A DNA stretch of 64,000 bases from Vanilla planifolia (lineage: Eukaryota; Streptophyta; Magnoliopsida; Asparagales; Orchidaceae): contig JAIUJO010001695.1 of NCBI GenBank assembly GCA_023846275.1, positions 1 through 64,000 of the forward strand, given 5' to 3'. Below are positions 13,861 to 29,100 of this stretch, one piece after another. The notes below the pieces were generated by a model, which did not search any database, was not told where the DNA came from, and saw nothing but the letters and a program-made list of their open reading frames with translations. A program made the position numbers and the translations under genes. The first letter of the stretch is position 1; each line of letters begins with the position of its first letter.

Positions 13861-15635
13861 TTAATGTTGAAATAATATTTTATTAGTATTTTTGCACATA
13901 TATTTTGTAATTTATAGTAATTCTAAGTTAGATCTAATCAAGAAAAACAATGTTGCTAGATTCATATTAATGATACCTATCCAATGAAATATTCGTTTCT
14001 TTATTTCAAATATTTCATTCATACATAAATAATTAATACAAGATCCTACACTCAATCTCTTTTGTATTTTGGATCACAAATTTCATGTATAAGGTTTCAA
14101 ATTTGTTCTTACTTTTTTGCTCTAATTTGGTAATATTACTGTGTTGCTCCAATTCTCTCATCATATGAGTTTTATATCTCTTAGATTTTAATATATTATA
14201 TAGCTTCAATTTATCTTATTTTGTGTTCATTATATATGATTAATATGAAAATAATAATTTTAATATTATTTCTTTTATTTTTTTCGTGAATTATAAAAAT
14301 TCCAAACAAAGTTTGATTGTGATGAAACAAATGCTATTGAACTCATCTAAACAAGCTCTATTAATTTAAATATTCATTTCTATATTTTAAAATATTTCAA
14401 TATTTTTGTTTTTTTCAAGCCTTATGGGATATTTTCATTCGTCTCATATTTCTTGAGTGTTGATATTACATATGATCTTGTTAGTATCATGAAATGCAAC
14501 ATTCTTGTACAAATTGGCTCATTTTACCAAATTTCTGTCAATGGTTTCCTTATATAATTATTTAAATGTAAATTCCCTCGCATGTCATCTTTATATTTCT
14601 ATGATTTAGTTATATTAAAAAACTTCATTTTATCTCATTCTATCTTTATTATATGTTTACTTAATAATAAAATAATAATTTATTATTATTTGAGCTTATT
14701 TACATTAGTAATTCACAATAATTTTAAATGATGTTAGATTGAGAAAAACAATTATCATTTCACTCATTTTTATAAGCCCTTTATAATTGAGTAATCATTT
14801 TTTGCTTTTTTTATATATTTTATTTTTTTGTTTTAGCATGTTTTATAAGATATTTTAATTTGTGACTTATTTGATGATAAAAGATGTTAGTGAATATCAG
14901 TTCAGTATGTTGGAAAATAACTTCCACTCACAAATTATCTCATTTCATCGTAGTTTTCACTTTCATTTGGTTGTATTATTATATCACCCCAAATGTCCTC
15001 TCATGTATTACATTACTTTTATTTTGTTATATGTTATTCATTTAATGGATCTTATTTACATATTAACATATGTTTACTTAATATTAAAATAATAATTTAT
15101 TATTGTGAAAGCTTATTTATCTTGGTAATTTACATTTTTTACAAATAAGGTCCTATATAAAGGAAACAAGTAATATTGGACTCATTCAGGCAACCTCCAC
15201 CCAACAAATTTTAATTTCTCTTGTTTTAAAAATTATAGTTTTAAAATTTTTTATATGCTTTATACGAAATTATGATTCATACTTAATTTTATAATCAAGG
15301 ATGTTGCACTCAATCTCTTTTGTATCTCAAAATAAAATTTTTCTATACAATTTATCTTTTTTCTTCAAATATTCCAATTTGATTAAGCTATCTTGCTTTG
15401 TAACAATATCTACCCTCATATGTGTCCTTTATATCTCATTGATTTAATTATTTACCTTCATTTGATTTATTTCATTTTAGTTTAAACATATATTTACCTA
15501 AACTTAAATTTATAATTTATTTTTAATTATTCTTATAAGATTTGAAAATTAATAATAATGAGAAACAAGATTTGATCAAGATAAAATGAATGATTTAGAG
15601 TCATCTAGACTACAAACTTTTCAATCCTTACTATT

Positions 15636-15850
15636 TTTTAGCATCAAGGTTCTTACAATTGTTCACCTTAGTATCATTGATAGCAACTTTTCTATATAAT
15701 TTATATCAATCTTTCAAATTTTTTGCATGATTTGGTTATACTACTTTGGTAATATACAATTTTATTCATATCTAATTTGATGATTAAGGACGTTAGACTC
15801 GATCACTGTAACATCCTAGAATGAAACATTCTTATACAATTTATCATATT
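15636..15850 (+). repeat. Rearranged monomer with duplicated GTTACACTCGATC box
   Basis: The box series that normally occurs once per monomer (GATGTTACACTCGATCTCC, then TAGTATCTTGGAATGCAAC, then AATTTATCTC) appears at about 15,645-15,705 and again at about 15,780-15,845. This accounts for the long 485-bp step between flanking AATAATAATTTATT landmarks. A similar restart occurs at about 18,917-19,045, where the monomer goes back to the GTTTTATGAGACATTTTGATTC box after the GATGTTACACTC box. Confidence 0.65.
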
Positions 15851-18800
15851 TCTTGAAAGGTTTTTTACTTTGATTTTGTTATATTATTTTGCAACTCTCT
15901 ATCTACCCTATAGTACTTTTACACTACTTTAATTTTGCTAAATTATATGACTTTTGTTTATCTTATTTGTGATTTAATAATAGCAACTTAATATTAAAAT
16001 ATTACTATTTACTTTTATTTACTTTTATAATTCATAATAATTCAAAATGTTGTATGATCAAGATAAAATAATGGTCATTAGAATCATCTTCACAAGCTTT
16101 ACTTATTTATTTATTTATTTATTTTTATATTTGAAAATGAAATTTCCATGATTTTTGCATGTTTTATGAGGCATTTTAATTCATACCTTATTTTATGATC
16201 AAGGATATTAAATTCTATCTCCTTAATATCATTGAATGCAACTTTTTCAAATAATGTACCACATTTCTTCAAATTTCTTGTTTTGATTTGGTAGTACTAC
16301 TATGGTAATCTAGTTATCCTATCATGTGATATTTGTATATATTTAATTTAGTTATATTGCATTACATCAATTTATGTAATTGTAATATTATTATATATTT
16401 ATGTAATATTAGAATAATAAGTTATTTTTATTTATATTTATTTATGTTTTTAAATTTATGGTAATTCCAAACGAGGTTAAATAGAAAGAAAACAAATATT
16501 ATGGATTTGTCTCCACAAGCTCTATCCAATTATATTTTTATTTTCATGCTATTAAAAATTTTATTTTCTAGTGTGCTTGTCGAAAATTTTAATTCATGAC
16601 TTATTTCAAGATTGACAATATTACACTTGATCTCTTTAATATCTTCGAATATAACTTACCCATAACATTTATCTCATTTTTTTCAAAGTTTTAATATTGC
16701 TATTATTATAATTTTATGTACCTTAAAATCTCATATGATGTAACCTTCACATTTCTTTAACATAATTATTTTTACATTACTTCAATTTAAGTCATTTCAA
16801 ATTTAATATATATTTACATAACATTAAACTAATAATTTATTATTATTTATCCCTTTATACTTTTGTAATTATTAGTAATTCCAAATGAAGTTCAATCAAG
16901 AGAAAATAAATTTAGTTGGACTCATCACTAGTCTTATCCAATTAAATATTTATTTTTAAAGTTTTAAATGTTTGATTTTTATTGTAATTGGTGTCTTTTA
17001 CTAGTCAATTTGATTTGGCATTATTACTATGTAACACTAATATTTTTACTATGATGTGTGCATCTTTTTTATTTTGTGATATTACATTGGCTTAATTTAT
17101 TACATTTAAGTTTTAATATAAATTTACTTAATATTAATATAACATTTTTTTATTATTTTTGTTTAATAACTTTGGTTATTCATAGTAATTACAAATAGGG
17201 TCTGATGGAGAAGAAATAAGCATGGTTATGCTCATCTCAATGAGGCCTATTCAATTAAATATTATCTTTATATGTTAAATTTTTTTTAAGGTTTTAGTAT
17301 TAATTTAGAGAAATTTCAATTGGTACTTGATTTGCTGATCAAAGATATTATTGTTAATCTCCTTAGTAACTTGCCATGTAGCTTTCTTATAAAATTTATC
17401 TTATTTTTTCAAATATTTTTACATGATTTAGTTATATTTCTATAAAACTCTATTTCAATTATTTTGTGAATAATACATCATTTTTATTTTATTATATTAG
17501 TTTTTGTAATTTATCTCATTTGAGTTTTAATGTATATTTACTTGATATTAAAATCATAATTTAAGATTATTGATTTTTTATTTATTTGATAAATCATAGT
17601 AATTATAAACAATATCTAATAAAGATGAAACAAACATAGTTAGATTTGTCTCAATAAGCTCTAACTATTTAAATAACTTTTAGTTTATTTTAATTTCTAA
17701 GATTTTAGCTTGTTTTATGATATACATTGAATTGTACATGTTTTGTTGATCAAAGATGTCACACTTAAACTCATTAATATCTTTGAATGCAACTTTCTTT
17801 TATAATTTATCAAATATTTCCAAATGCTTTTCTTTGATTTTAACATATTGTTCTCTAACTTTAAATGACCTCTCATTTGACCATTACATCACATTGATTT
17901 TGTTATATTAACTTGCTACAATCAAACTTTTTTAAGCATTAACATATATTTGATTAATGTTATAATAATAATTTGTTATTATTTATGGTCATTTATATTA
18001 CTATTTCATTCTAATTCTAAACTAGGTTAGATCAACATGAAGTAGACATCATTGGACAATATTAATAAGATTTATTCAATGAAATATTCATTTTTTATTT
18101 TTTTTTAAATAGATTTATTTTTCTATAATTTTGATACATTTTAAAAGAAATTTTTATCATATATCATTTAATGATTTAGAATGTTGCACTTCAACTTCTT
18201 AGTATCTTGAACTAAAACTTTGCAATACAATTTATCTCATTTTATCAAATTATTCTACTTTTATTTGGCTATATTACATTACTTCAAATTATCCCATTTT
18301 AGCTTTGAGATAAAATTACTTAATATTTAAACAATTATTTAATAGTATTTTTATTTAACTACGTTTGCACTTTGTAGTTATTCAAAACATTACCTAATGC
18401 TTAAAAAACATCATTGGATAAGTCTCAGTAATCTCTACCATACAAAAAGTTTGTTTACATTTTAGATGTTTTTAAATGGTTTTGCAATACTTTATAAGGT
18501 ATCTTGATTCATACTTGAGTTGGTGATTAAGGATTTGGTACTAGATCTCTTTAACATCTTTGAATTGAACTTTCTTAAAAATTTGATATCATTTCTTCTA
18601 CTTTGTTTTTGCAACACTAAATCTACCATCATGTGAAATTTATGTCACTTTAATTATATTATATCACTTTGTTTCATTTTATCAGATGATGACCTTAATA
18701 TATAATTTCTTACAATTAAAATAATAGTTTAATACCATTTAGTCTTTTTTACCACAATAATTTATAATAACTCCAATAAAAATCAATCAAGATGAAAAAA

Positions 18801-19488
18801 TATTTCTAGAAACATCTATAAGGACTCTATCATTAATATTTGTTTTTATATTTCAACATATTTAATCTACTAAGATTTTGTTGTCATTTATTAAATATTT
18901 TTATGTGTACATCATTTTGATGATTGATGATGTTATACTCAATTTTATTTTTAGGTTCTTCATATTGTTTACAAGTCATTTTGATTCACACATGATTTGA
19001 TAATCGATGTTATTACCCTCGATCACCTTAATATCTTGGAATGAATCTTTCCTGTATAATTAATAAAATAGTTCAAAAGTTTTTTCTTTGATTTGGTTAT
19101 GTTACTATATATCATCACTAAATCTCCTCTCATTTGACCTTTATATCACATTGATTTGGTTAGATTATATTACTTTAATTAATCATATTTAGGCTTTAAT
19201 ATGTATTTGCTAGGTATTATAATAATATGTTTTTTCAATTTATGGTTATTTAGTTTACCAATTCTCAAAAATTCCTAAGTAGGTCTGATCAACATGAAAC
19301 AAACATTATTAGACATACATTAACACATCTTAACAATTAAATATTCATTTTTAGATATTTTTAATGTCTTAAATTTTTAGAGTTTTGGCAACTTTTATAA
19401 GGCATTTCTATTCACATTCTATTTCAAAATCTCGGATACTACACTCGGTTTCCATAGTATATTGAAGGACTGCTTTCTAGTACAATAT

Positions 19489-19735
19489 GTGAGCAATGAA
19501 ATGGTCACAAAAAAGGAGATTTGTTGTTACATAGTAATATAAGAAAATCAAGAAAAAAATTTAATATATGAGATAAATTTTATTATGAGCAATAAAGTCA
19601 CATCTTTCATCATTAAATCAGATACAAATCGAAATATCTCATCAAATATATTAGAGCCCTAAAAAATAAAATATCCTTGAATATGGAAATTAATATTTAA
19701 TTAAGTATAGCTTATAAATAATAATTTATTGGAAT
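19489..19735 (-). repeat. Terminal satellite copy in inverted orientation
   Basis: At about 19,489 the satellite switches strand. GGAGATTTGTTGTTACATAG followed by TAATATAAG is the reverse complement of the TTATATTACTATGTAACTCT and AAATCTCC boxes. CATCTTTCATCATTAAATCA at about 19,603 is the reverse complement of the TGATTTGATGATCAAGGATG box, and AATATTTAATTAAGTATAGC ends it near 19,705. This flipped piece is the last recognisable satellite DNA before the CA-rich array, so an inversion or foldback lies at the satellite edge. Confidence 0.8.
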
Positions 19736-19925
19736 TTTTTTGTTTTAACAATAATATGTCATAAAAATTAATTATTATTGATTAGAAAATGGAATGTTAT
19801 AAAAAAGTATATGCAACACGAGTACTTGTCTATAGTTCAGCCATCCAAATATTACTTTAGCACAAGCATGCTTAATTTTGGGGTTCTAGTGAGATCTAGT
19901 GCCTTAATTCTCTTATGGATGCATA
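19736..19925. other. Junction between AT satellite and CA-rich array
   Basis: About 190 bp that I cannot align to the satellite, to the CA/TG array or to the copia LTR. It is moderately AT-rich and contains GTTCAGCCATCCAAATATTA and TTTTGGGGTTCTAGTGAGAT. The CA repeat starts abruptly after TGCTATGTCTACACACACAT. No terminal inverted repeats or target-site duplication are evident. It may be pre-existing unique DNA or a remnant of another repeat. Confidence 0.5.
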
Positions 19926-22900
19926 TGCATTTGCTATGTCTACACACACATGCACATGCACACATACATACATACTCAGACTTACATTCATGCACACACG
20001 CGCATTCACAACACATGCAAACTTGCAAAAGTACATAGGGGCACATACACATTGATGCACACTTAGGCATATGCAAACATACATGCACACATGCTGATAG
20101 CCACACTGACTAACAAACATGCTCACACACACACACTCAAATACAAACAAAAGCACACACACATTGTAAGGACCCACACAAATGAACACACTTATACACA
20201 CAGAAGAGCACCCACTCATACACATGCAAATATATACACACATGTGCACACATGCATGTAGGCATGTATAAGAAGACTCACCGAGCATGTACACACACGA
20301 AAATGGAAACATCCATGCGTGCACACAAACACTCAAAAATGCACACATGCACACACATACATGCACATGTTCATGCAAAAAAATGCACACCTACATGCAT
20401 GAACATGTGCGTCATACACAAACAGATCAAGGCACACACATGCACACACACATGCATTCTTGCACACTTGCATGGCATGCACATGTTCACCAGCACATAT
20501 ATGCACACACACAAGAACACATGCACATAAGTACGCACAAATAGTCACATGGACACACACACAAATAAACATGAAAGCACACACATACACATACCTAATC
20601 ACACATAAGCACACACACACACACATGTATGTACAAGCACACGCACATACACATTCATGCATATGCATAAGCAAACACATAGGTATAAAGACATACAAAT
20701 ATGCACACACAAACACGTGCAAGCACGCACACATGCACATATGCATGCAGACACAACCACTTAGACACACATGCACATAAACACACACAATTGAAAGCAT
20801 TCACAAAAACATACACATATAGACACTCGCATTCACACACACAAATGCACAAACATGCACACATGTGCACATGCACACATATGCGCACATACACATAGGC
20901 ACGTATTGACACACACACATATGCACGTGCACTTAAATATATGCACTCAAATAAACCCACTTATGCAACACCATACACACGTGCAGACACACATAAAAAC
21001 ATGCATGCAATCACATGCACACACACACAAAAATACAAATGATAGACATGCACATGTACCCATACAAGTGCACCTACATGCATGCAGACACACAAACCAA
21101 CACACACACCCACAACTACACATGCATACACATGCACACACATGTACTTATGTACATGCATACACACAGATAAATACACATGCTTATGCACACACACACA
21201 TGCATGCATGCAAATGTGCATACACACACACTTGCATGCACATGCACAAGTGCATGCACACATATGTATGCAGATACACACATATGCATAAAAACACACA
21301 TGCATGTGCATACAAACACACATACTCATACATACACACACTTATGGTTGCACACACACACCAACAGGCAAACACATACCCACACATATGCATAAACATG
21401 CACATGGATACATACATGCATGTACATACACAGACTCACACACATATGCAGTTATGCACACACACATAGGCACTCACACATGTCATACACCTACAAATAC
21501 CCACATGCACCCACAAATACACACAAACACACAATTGTAGATGCACTCAAGCACACATAAAAATGTACGCATACACACACACACATGCATGTACACAAAC
21601 GTACACATATGGACACATGGATGCTCACACATGCACAAATGAACACGCATGCACATAGACATACGAACAAATAGACACACACACCCCTTATATAAGCATG
21701 CATGCATAATCACGTACACACATAGGTACACATGCGCACACATGCACCCTCATGCATACATACATGTATACATATATGCACACAGACACTCTCATGCATG
21801 CATACACGTCCACATATATTCACACACATAGGCACACATACACATGCCCACTCAGACACATGCATTAAGCATGCATGCACACACTTTCACAACCATACAT
21901 GTACATGCACACATGGATGCAAGTAGACACATGCCTAACATGCACACAAAAAAAGACATGCATGGACACACAAACACATAGATCCAGAAACACAAGCACA
22001 CTCACAAAAACTACACACAAATTCACACACTTGTGTATGCACATACACATATATGTACACATATACAAACACATGTGCACCCACATTCACCTGCACCCAT
22101 ACACACACACACACATTCAATTACATGCACACGTGCTTATAGATGCACATATCCACACATATATAGACATGTTTGTAAAAACACACATGTGCATACACAA
22201 ACATGTGCTCAAACACACAAACATGTAACTAACTTGCATAGATACATGAACACACACATGCACTCACCTATACACATAATGTGCACACACATATGCATAC
22301 ATGCATGAACATACACACACATGCACTCACACATGCACATACATATGCACACACATGCACAAACATACACACACACACATACTGATATATACTCATGCAC
22401 ATATATGCACACACAAATGAACATACACACATGGACTCAAACATGCACACACATGCATAAACAAAAGCTTACACATGCACATAGGAACACACACACACAC
22501 ACATGCACATCCACATACATGCATATGCATTCATACACACAAGTATTAATGCTCACAAACACAAGCATACACCCCCACACACATGCACTTACACACAAAC
22601 ACATGTGCATGTGTGCACACACACACATACACACATGTATGTATGTACGAATGCTCCTGCACTCACACACACACGAACACACAAGCCCTCACACATGCAC
22701 ACACACACCCATGAACATTCACACTCATAAAAACCCACATAAGAATACCCACACACACATACATTCCCATGCATGCACACATGACACATGCACACATACA
22801 CAGACGCATAGACTTATACATAGACAGCCACACATACACAAGTGTACACACATGCACATGCATGTACCCAAAGACACATGCAAGCATGCACACATAGACA

Positions 22901-25900
22901 CAAACATGTAGGAACATGCACACATACACAAACTCCATGAACATATATAAGAACAAACAAGCATAACAACATGTGCATGTGCATACACATGTGGGTAGAT
23001 GCACAAACACACACCACACTCACACACATCCACACATGCATGGATAACACACAAACATGCAACCAAACCCACACACATGGAGACACACACACTCACATGC
23101 ACACACACACATATATGCTTACACACACTCGCACACATGCACATACAAACACACGTGCACAAATGCATGCATTCAAACAGACATGCATGCACCCACACAC
23201 ACATATATGCACACACACTCAGATGCACTCACACACACAAATGCACACTCCCACACATTGAAGCACCCACACACGCAACCATGCACGCAGACACATACAT
23301 TCACACATGCACATATACAAGCATATGCACACACAAATACACACACACACACAAACATGCATAAGTATAAACACATGCACACATACACAAACTCACTTGT
23401 AAGCTTGCACACTTATGTACAAACACATACATAGACACATGGCCATACGCATACATACACACACTCACATGCACACGCATGAAAGACAAACACACTCATG
23501 TTGACATGGGCACACACATACACACAAGCACATGTGCACATGCACAATGCATGCACAAAGCATGCAAACACAATCATGCAAACATGTGCAAGTGCATGCA
23601 CAAATCCATACATCAATGCAAGCACACATATACACACATGTGCTCTAACACACACAAACACATGCACACACTCACGCATGCACATGCAGTCACTATGCAA
23701 ATACATTCATACAAAAGCACACATGCACAAACACAGAGGCAAACACACATGTAAACACAAATGCACACTCATGCATACACATGCACAAGCATGCACAAAT
23801 ACATACACATGCACACATAAACACAGAGGCACACACACACACATGTAATCACACATGCACACTCATGCATGCACATGAATACGCAAATACTCACACATGC
23901 ACATGCACACACACATGCACTCACTTGCACACAAGTGTACAAACATGCAAAAATACGCATATACACATACCTGATTATACATGCACACTTGCTTGTAGGC
24001 AAGCACACACACTCACATAAGCACACAAACATGCACGCGTGCATAAAGAAATGCACACATGTATGTACATACACAACCATACACACACAATGACGTGCAC
24101 ACAAAAACACTCGCAAGCACATTCACTTGCACAAGCACACACACACACACAAGTGCATATAAATGCTCACATACACACTCATGCACATATGCACACACAT
24201 ATACACATTCATAATGCACACAAACATGCACACATAGCCACACACACTCATGCCCATGAAGACGCACACACACAACAACAACAACATATGTGCATAAGAA
24301 TACATCGACACACACATATATACATGTATTGCAAAACACACATGCACGCAAACACATGTGTATTCATATGCATACATGCACCCACATAGACAAACGAACA
24401 TGCACAAGCACACAAATGCATGAATGCACTCATACACACATACACATGCACACACAAACACAAGAACACGCACAAAGACATGCACACACACAAACACTCA
24501 CAAACACACATGCACTCATATAGACATATGCACACACACATGTAGACATACACACACAACCAAGATATATACATGTGCACACATATACATGCACACAAGT
24601 ACACATGAACATAAGCACACACAAAAACACACACATAGCCACACACATGCACATAGACACATGCATACACGCACAAACATACCAAGGCACCCACACATAT
24701 GCGTTTATGAATAGAGACAAACATTTTTATATACATACATGCACAAAAGCATATGCACACAAGCACACATATATGTGACCACCCACAAACACCCACACAA
24801 ATATGTGCCCACACATGCATGTCATACACACACAAGCATGTGAAGGCACACACATACACACACACACCCATACATGCACACACTTTAGCACATATGTAAA
24901 TGCACACACACACAGAAATATACACTCATGTACATCCTTGCATATGCACACACAAATGCATAAACACATGCATGCACATGCACACATACATGTACCAACA
25001 TGTATGCACACGTGCACAGACATAAAGATGCATGCATACACATGCACACCTCCATGTGCATGCACACATTAATGCTGACACACACATACATAGAGAAATG
25101 ATACACACACACTCACACATGCACACACACCTACATACAGACATGATCATACACACTCTTAGCACATACATATGCATGCACACAAACGCACACACACACA
25201 TAGGCATGTGCACCCAACAACACACACATGTATGTATATGCACATACACCCAAAAATACACATGCACGCACGTACTCACAAATACACATTCATAATAGAA
25301 AAACATAGATATAGATGCCCACACACACCTATACATATGTAGGTACACACAACATAAACACATAGCCACATACATGCATATAGACATGCACCCATATACA
25401 CAAACATGCACATGAGGACAAAAGCACACACATATGTTCACATGCACTTGCATGCACACACACATATGCACAAGAACACAAACACATGCACATATACACA
25501 CATTTGTACAAGCACACACGCATGCACCTACACACATGCACAAATGCAAGAACACAAATGCACTCATGTGCACACAAACTCACACACACATATGAACACA
25601 CAAAGACACATACACAAATATGCACGTATGAACACATAAACACAAACAAACACAAGATAGTGCACACACACAAACATGCATACACTTAAGCAAACATGTA
25701 AGTAAACACACACACATGCATACATAAACCCATGTGGGCACACTTCCACACAAACATACACACACATGTCCACACATATAAATGAACATGCACACACACA
25801 GAGAAGCACTCACACATGTAGACATAGGCATACACACTAACAAACACATGCAAAAGCACAAACATTCACACACATGAACACTCATGCACATGGGCACACA

Positions 25901-26150
25901 CACACAAGCATAATCATATACGTGCAGATGCACACATACACACACATAAATACACCCACACACACATGTGCCTTCATGCACACACACATGCACATATGCA
26001 CTCACTTGCAGCCAAACACATGAACACACACACAAACACAAATATTTACATGTGTGTACTAGCACATAAACATACACAAATATATGCATGCACACACACA
26101 CAAATGTGTGTCCATTCACTTACACACATGCACACACAAAGACACACATG
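19926..26150 (+). repeat. CA-rich alternating purine-pyrimidine array, block A
   Basis: Degenerate repeat built almost only of pyrimidine-purine steps (CA mostly, TG next, TA and CG rare), giving strings such as ACACACATGCACACATGCAT. It is not a clean microsatellite: pure CA runs are short and are broken by TG and ATA steps. The block has single-copy landmarks that allow alignment to block A'. These include AGAAGACTCACC (20,271), ACACTCAAAAATGCACACAT (20,329), CATGGCATGCACATG (20,471), TTATAGATGCACATATCCAC (22,137), AAACACAGAGGCA (about 23,731, repeated at about 23,820), AAGGCACCCACACATATGCG (24,684), ACACAAGATAGTGCACACAC (25,650) and AATATTTACATGTGTG (26,041). Long His/Thr/Cys-rich open frames on + and Cys/Val/Met-rich frames on - are products of the repeat, not genes. 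Confidence 0.88.
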
Positions 26151-29100
26151 CACACATACACACATATTGGCATGCAAACGTAAGCATAAAACATAGAAAC
26201 ATGCACACACACACACACATACATACACACAAACTGAGTGCACATGCATATAAAACACATGTGCACACATGCACATAAACACATGCACACACACTCATGC
26301 ACATGCATATAAACACACATGTAAATGCTCTCATAGACACACACATGCACATATACACCCATAAGAATACTAACACCCAAACATACACTTATGCTCATAC
26401 ATGAGCACATGAGTATACACACACGAATACTTAAACACATGCACACGCACACACATGCACAAATACACACATGCTCAAGTATGCACACACTTGCTATAGA
26501 TGGATACACTAATACGTACACACACAAGCATACACATCGACATAGTCATACATAAAATGCATAAAACACACACATGCACAAGAATAAACTCTCACACATA
26601 TATGCATGCATATGCAAACATATGCACATGCATACATACTCACATATACCAAAATGCACACATACTCACGTCACCAACCAACACACAAGCTCACATAAAT
26701 ATACATACATAAGCACTCACAATCACGCACACACACAGACGTGCATAAGTATGCACAGACACATGCGCACTCATGCAAACAGTGTGCATACACACACATA
26801 AATGAGTATGCACACATGCACTTGCAAATATATGCTCACTCACACACACACATGCACACATATGTACACAGACACACACGCAAAAATGCACACACACATG
26901 AACACAAGCATACATGTACATGTGCACGAGCTTATGCAAACGTCATGCAAATACATACATGTACGTAGACAAGCACACAAATGCATAAACACATATGAAA
27001 ACACAGGATGTATGCACCTACATGCACATACACTTGTGTACACATCCACCACACACACACACAAGCACACACACACACATACACATACACACCCACAAAC
27101 CATGAACACATGCACACACAAAAATGCATACACACACATACAAAAACAAATGCATGCACATGCACACATGCACACATGCACAAAAATACACACCCACACA
27201 AGCACACCCAAGCAAAAACACACATGCACACACTGCTACACAACTCCTTCTGCCCTTCCCATACATATATCCACAAACATACGCATGCACGAATGCATCT
27301 ATGCACACACACACAAATGAACACAAAGGCACATGCATAAGCACACACAATAGATGCATGCACCCATGTACACATTGCATACACGTATGTAGGCTCATGC
27401 ACACACACATACACACATGTACTCACAAACATGGACAAAGATGTGAGTGCAAACACATTAATGTGCACACAAGCACACACACACACATAAGATCACACAA
27501 ACACACACAACACATGCACACACATACACAAACACACAAACATATGCCACACACGCATGTCATGCATGCACATATGCACACACAAACTACACACACATGC
27601 ATAAGCATAAGCAAACATGAATGCACACATAGACAAACACAATCACACACATATACACACAGTGCATGAAGAAATTTATGAACACACATGTGCATATATA
27701 GGCACAAACACACACACCCTACAAACACACATGTCCACCACACATATGCAAGTGTAGACACATGCAAAAAATGTATGCATGTACACACTCACACTCACAC
27801 ATATGTACAAACCAATGCACACAAATACATGTGTGTGCATGTGCACACTCCATTAATGTACATACAAATGCATGCACATGCAAACACATGCATATGTACA
27901 CACACAGACACCTACAAAAAGACCTCACCTACCACGCATGCACACTGGCACACACACACAAACACATGCATGCACTTGCACACACATACAAAAACACACA
28001 CAAGCTCACACAGACACATGCATGCACACATACACACACAAGCAGACATGCACATCAGACACATGCACACACATACATAGGCACGAACACATGCACACAT
28101 AAGCAGACGCACACAAATTCACACACACATGGGCATAGTGACACAAATACAACACACACATATAAACACATGCAATAACATATATGCACCTATAAACACA
28201 CGCACACACATGAACACATATGCATATGCACATGCACAAAACTCACACACAAGCACACATACACATTCACACAAAGTAAGATAATCATGCATACACCCAT
28301 AGGCACATGCACACACACATACAAGCATGCACACATATGCACATATAATAGACATATAACACATGTACACAAACTCAAGCACACAAAATCAATGCACAAA
28401 ACAACAAAAATACATAGAGATGTAAGCAAGCATGATCACACACACACATGCACACACACAAACATGCTCACAGACATACATACAAACACACACTCTTGTA
28501 TACATGCACATGCACATACACCCATGGATAATCACACCTATACACATAGACACATGTGTAGTTAAGAACACAAATTGACATACAAACACAACCACAAGTG
28601 CATAAAAACATGCACACATTCAAACAAAAATGCACTCATAGCAAAAGCACATATGCACACACAAGCATGCAGAAACACAAACTCAAACATGCACATACAC
28701 ACGAATACACACAACACACACACTTAGATGCAAACACATGCTAATGGACATGCACAAGCAAAACATGTGCACAATTAGACACATGTACTCGTATAAGCAC
28801 ACAAAACATGAATGCATGCAAACACACAAATGCACATGCTCACATATACACACATACATACACACAAAAAGACAAAAACATGCACATAATCACACCACAC
28901 TCATGTACACGTGCTTGCCAAAAGGGTGCATGTGCACACATGCGTGCTCCAATGCACACACACACACATGCACACATGCAAATACACTGACACTAGCATG
29001 CCCTTATACACACACACACGTACATACAAACATGCACACACATACGCACACAAAGGTAGATGCACACATAGACATGCCCACACGCATTCATCCACACACA

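Larger units (their letters stand above)
6116..19488 (+). repeat. AT-rich ~415-bp satellite, forward block 2
   Basis: Continuation of the satellite in forward orientation. The AATATTAAAATAATAATTTATT landmark recurs near 6,300, 6,712, 7,160, 7,545, 7,955, 8,325, 8,695, 9,100, 9,510, 9,925, 10,305, 10,720, 11,040, 11,360, 12,962, 13,382, 14,245, 14,667, 15,083, 15,505, 15,990, 16,408, 16,825, 17,130, 17,545, 17,960, 18,330, 18,713 and 19,215. The modal spacing is 410-420 bp. Short steps of about 305-320 bp (10,720-11,360 and 16,825-17,130) are deleted monomers, and long steps of about 485-500 bp (15,505-15,990 and 18,713-19,215) contain partial duplications. Around 12,120-12,230 a stretch of A/T-rich sequence fits the consensus poorly. 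No gene, RNA gene or intact transposon is seen. Open frames up to 86 codons in the AT-rich part are short and cut across monomer boundaries. Confidence 0.88.

Noticed and set aside
8755-15092. Small open frames of 60-77 codons in the AT-rich satellite (8,755; 10,340; 13,172; 13,544; 14,862)
   Set aside because: Rich in Phe/Leu/Ile/Tyr only because the DNA is AT-rich. They cut across monomer boxes and are not preserved between monomers.
1-19735. Matrix attachment region, replication origin or plastid/mitochondrial DNA as the explanation of the AT-rich part
   Set aside because: The regular ~415-bp box order shows a tandem satellite. No organellar gene or origin signature is visible.
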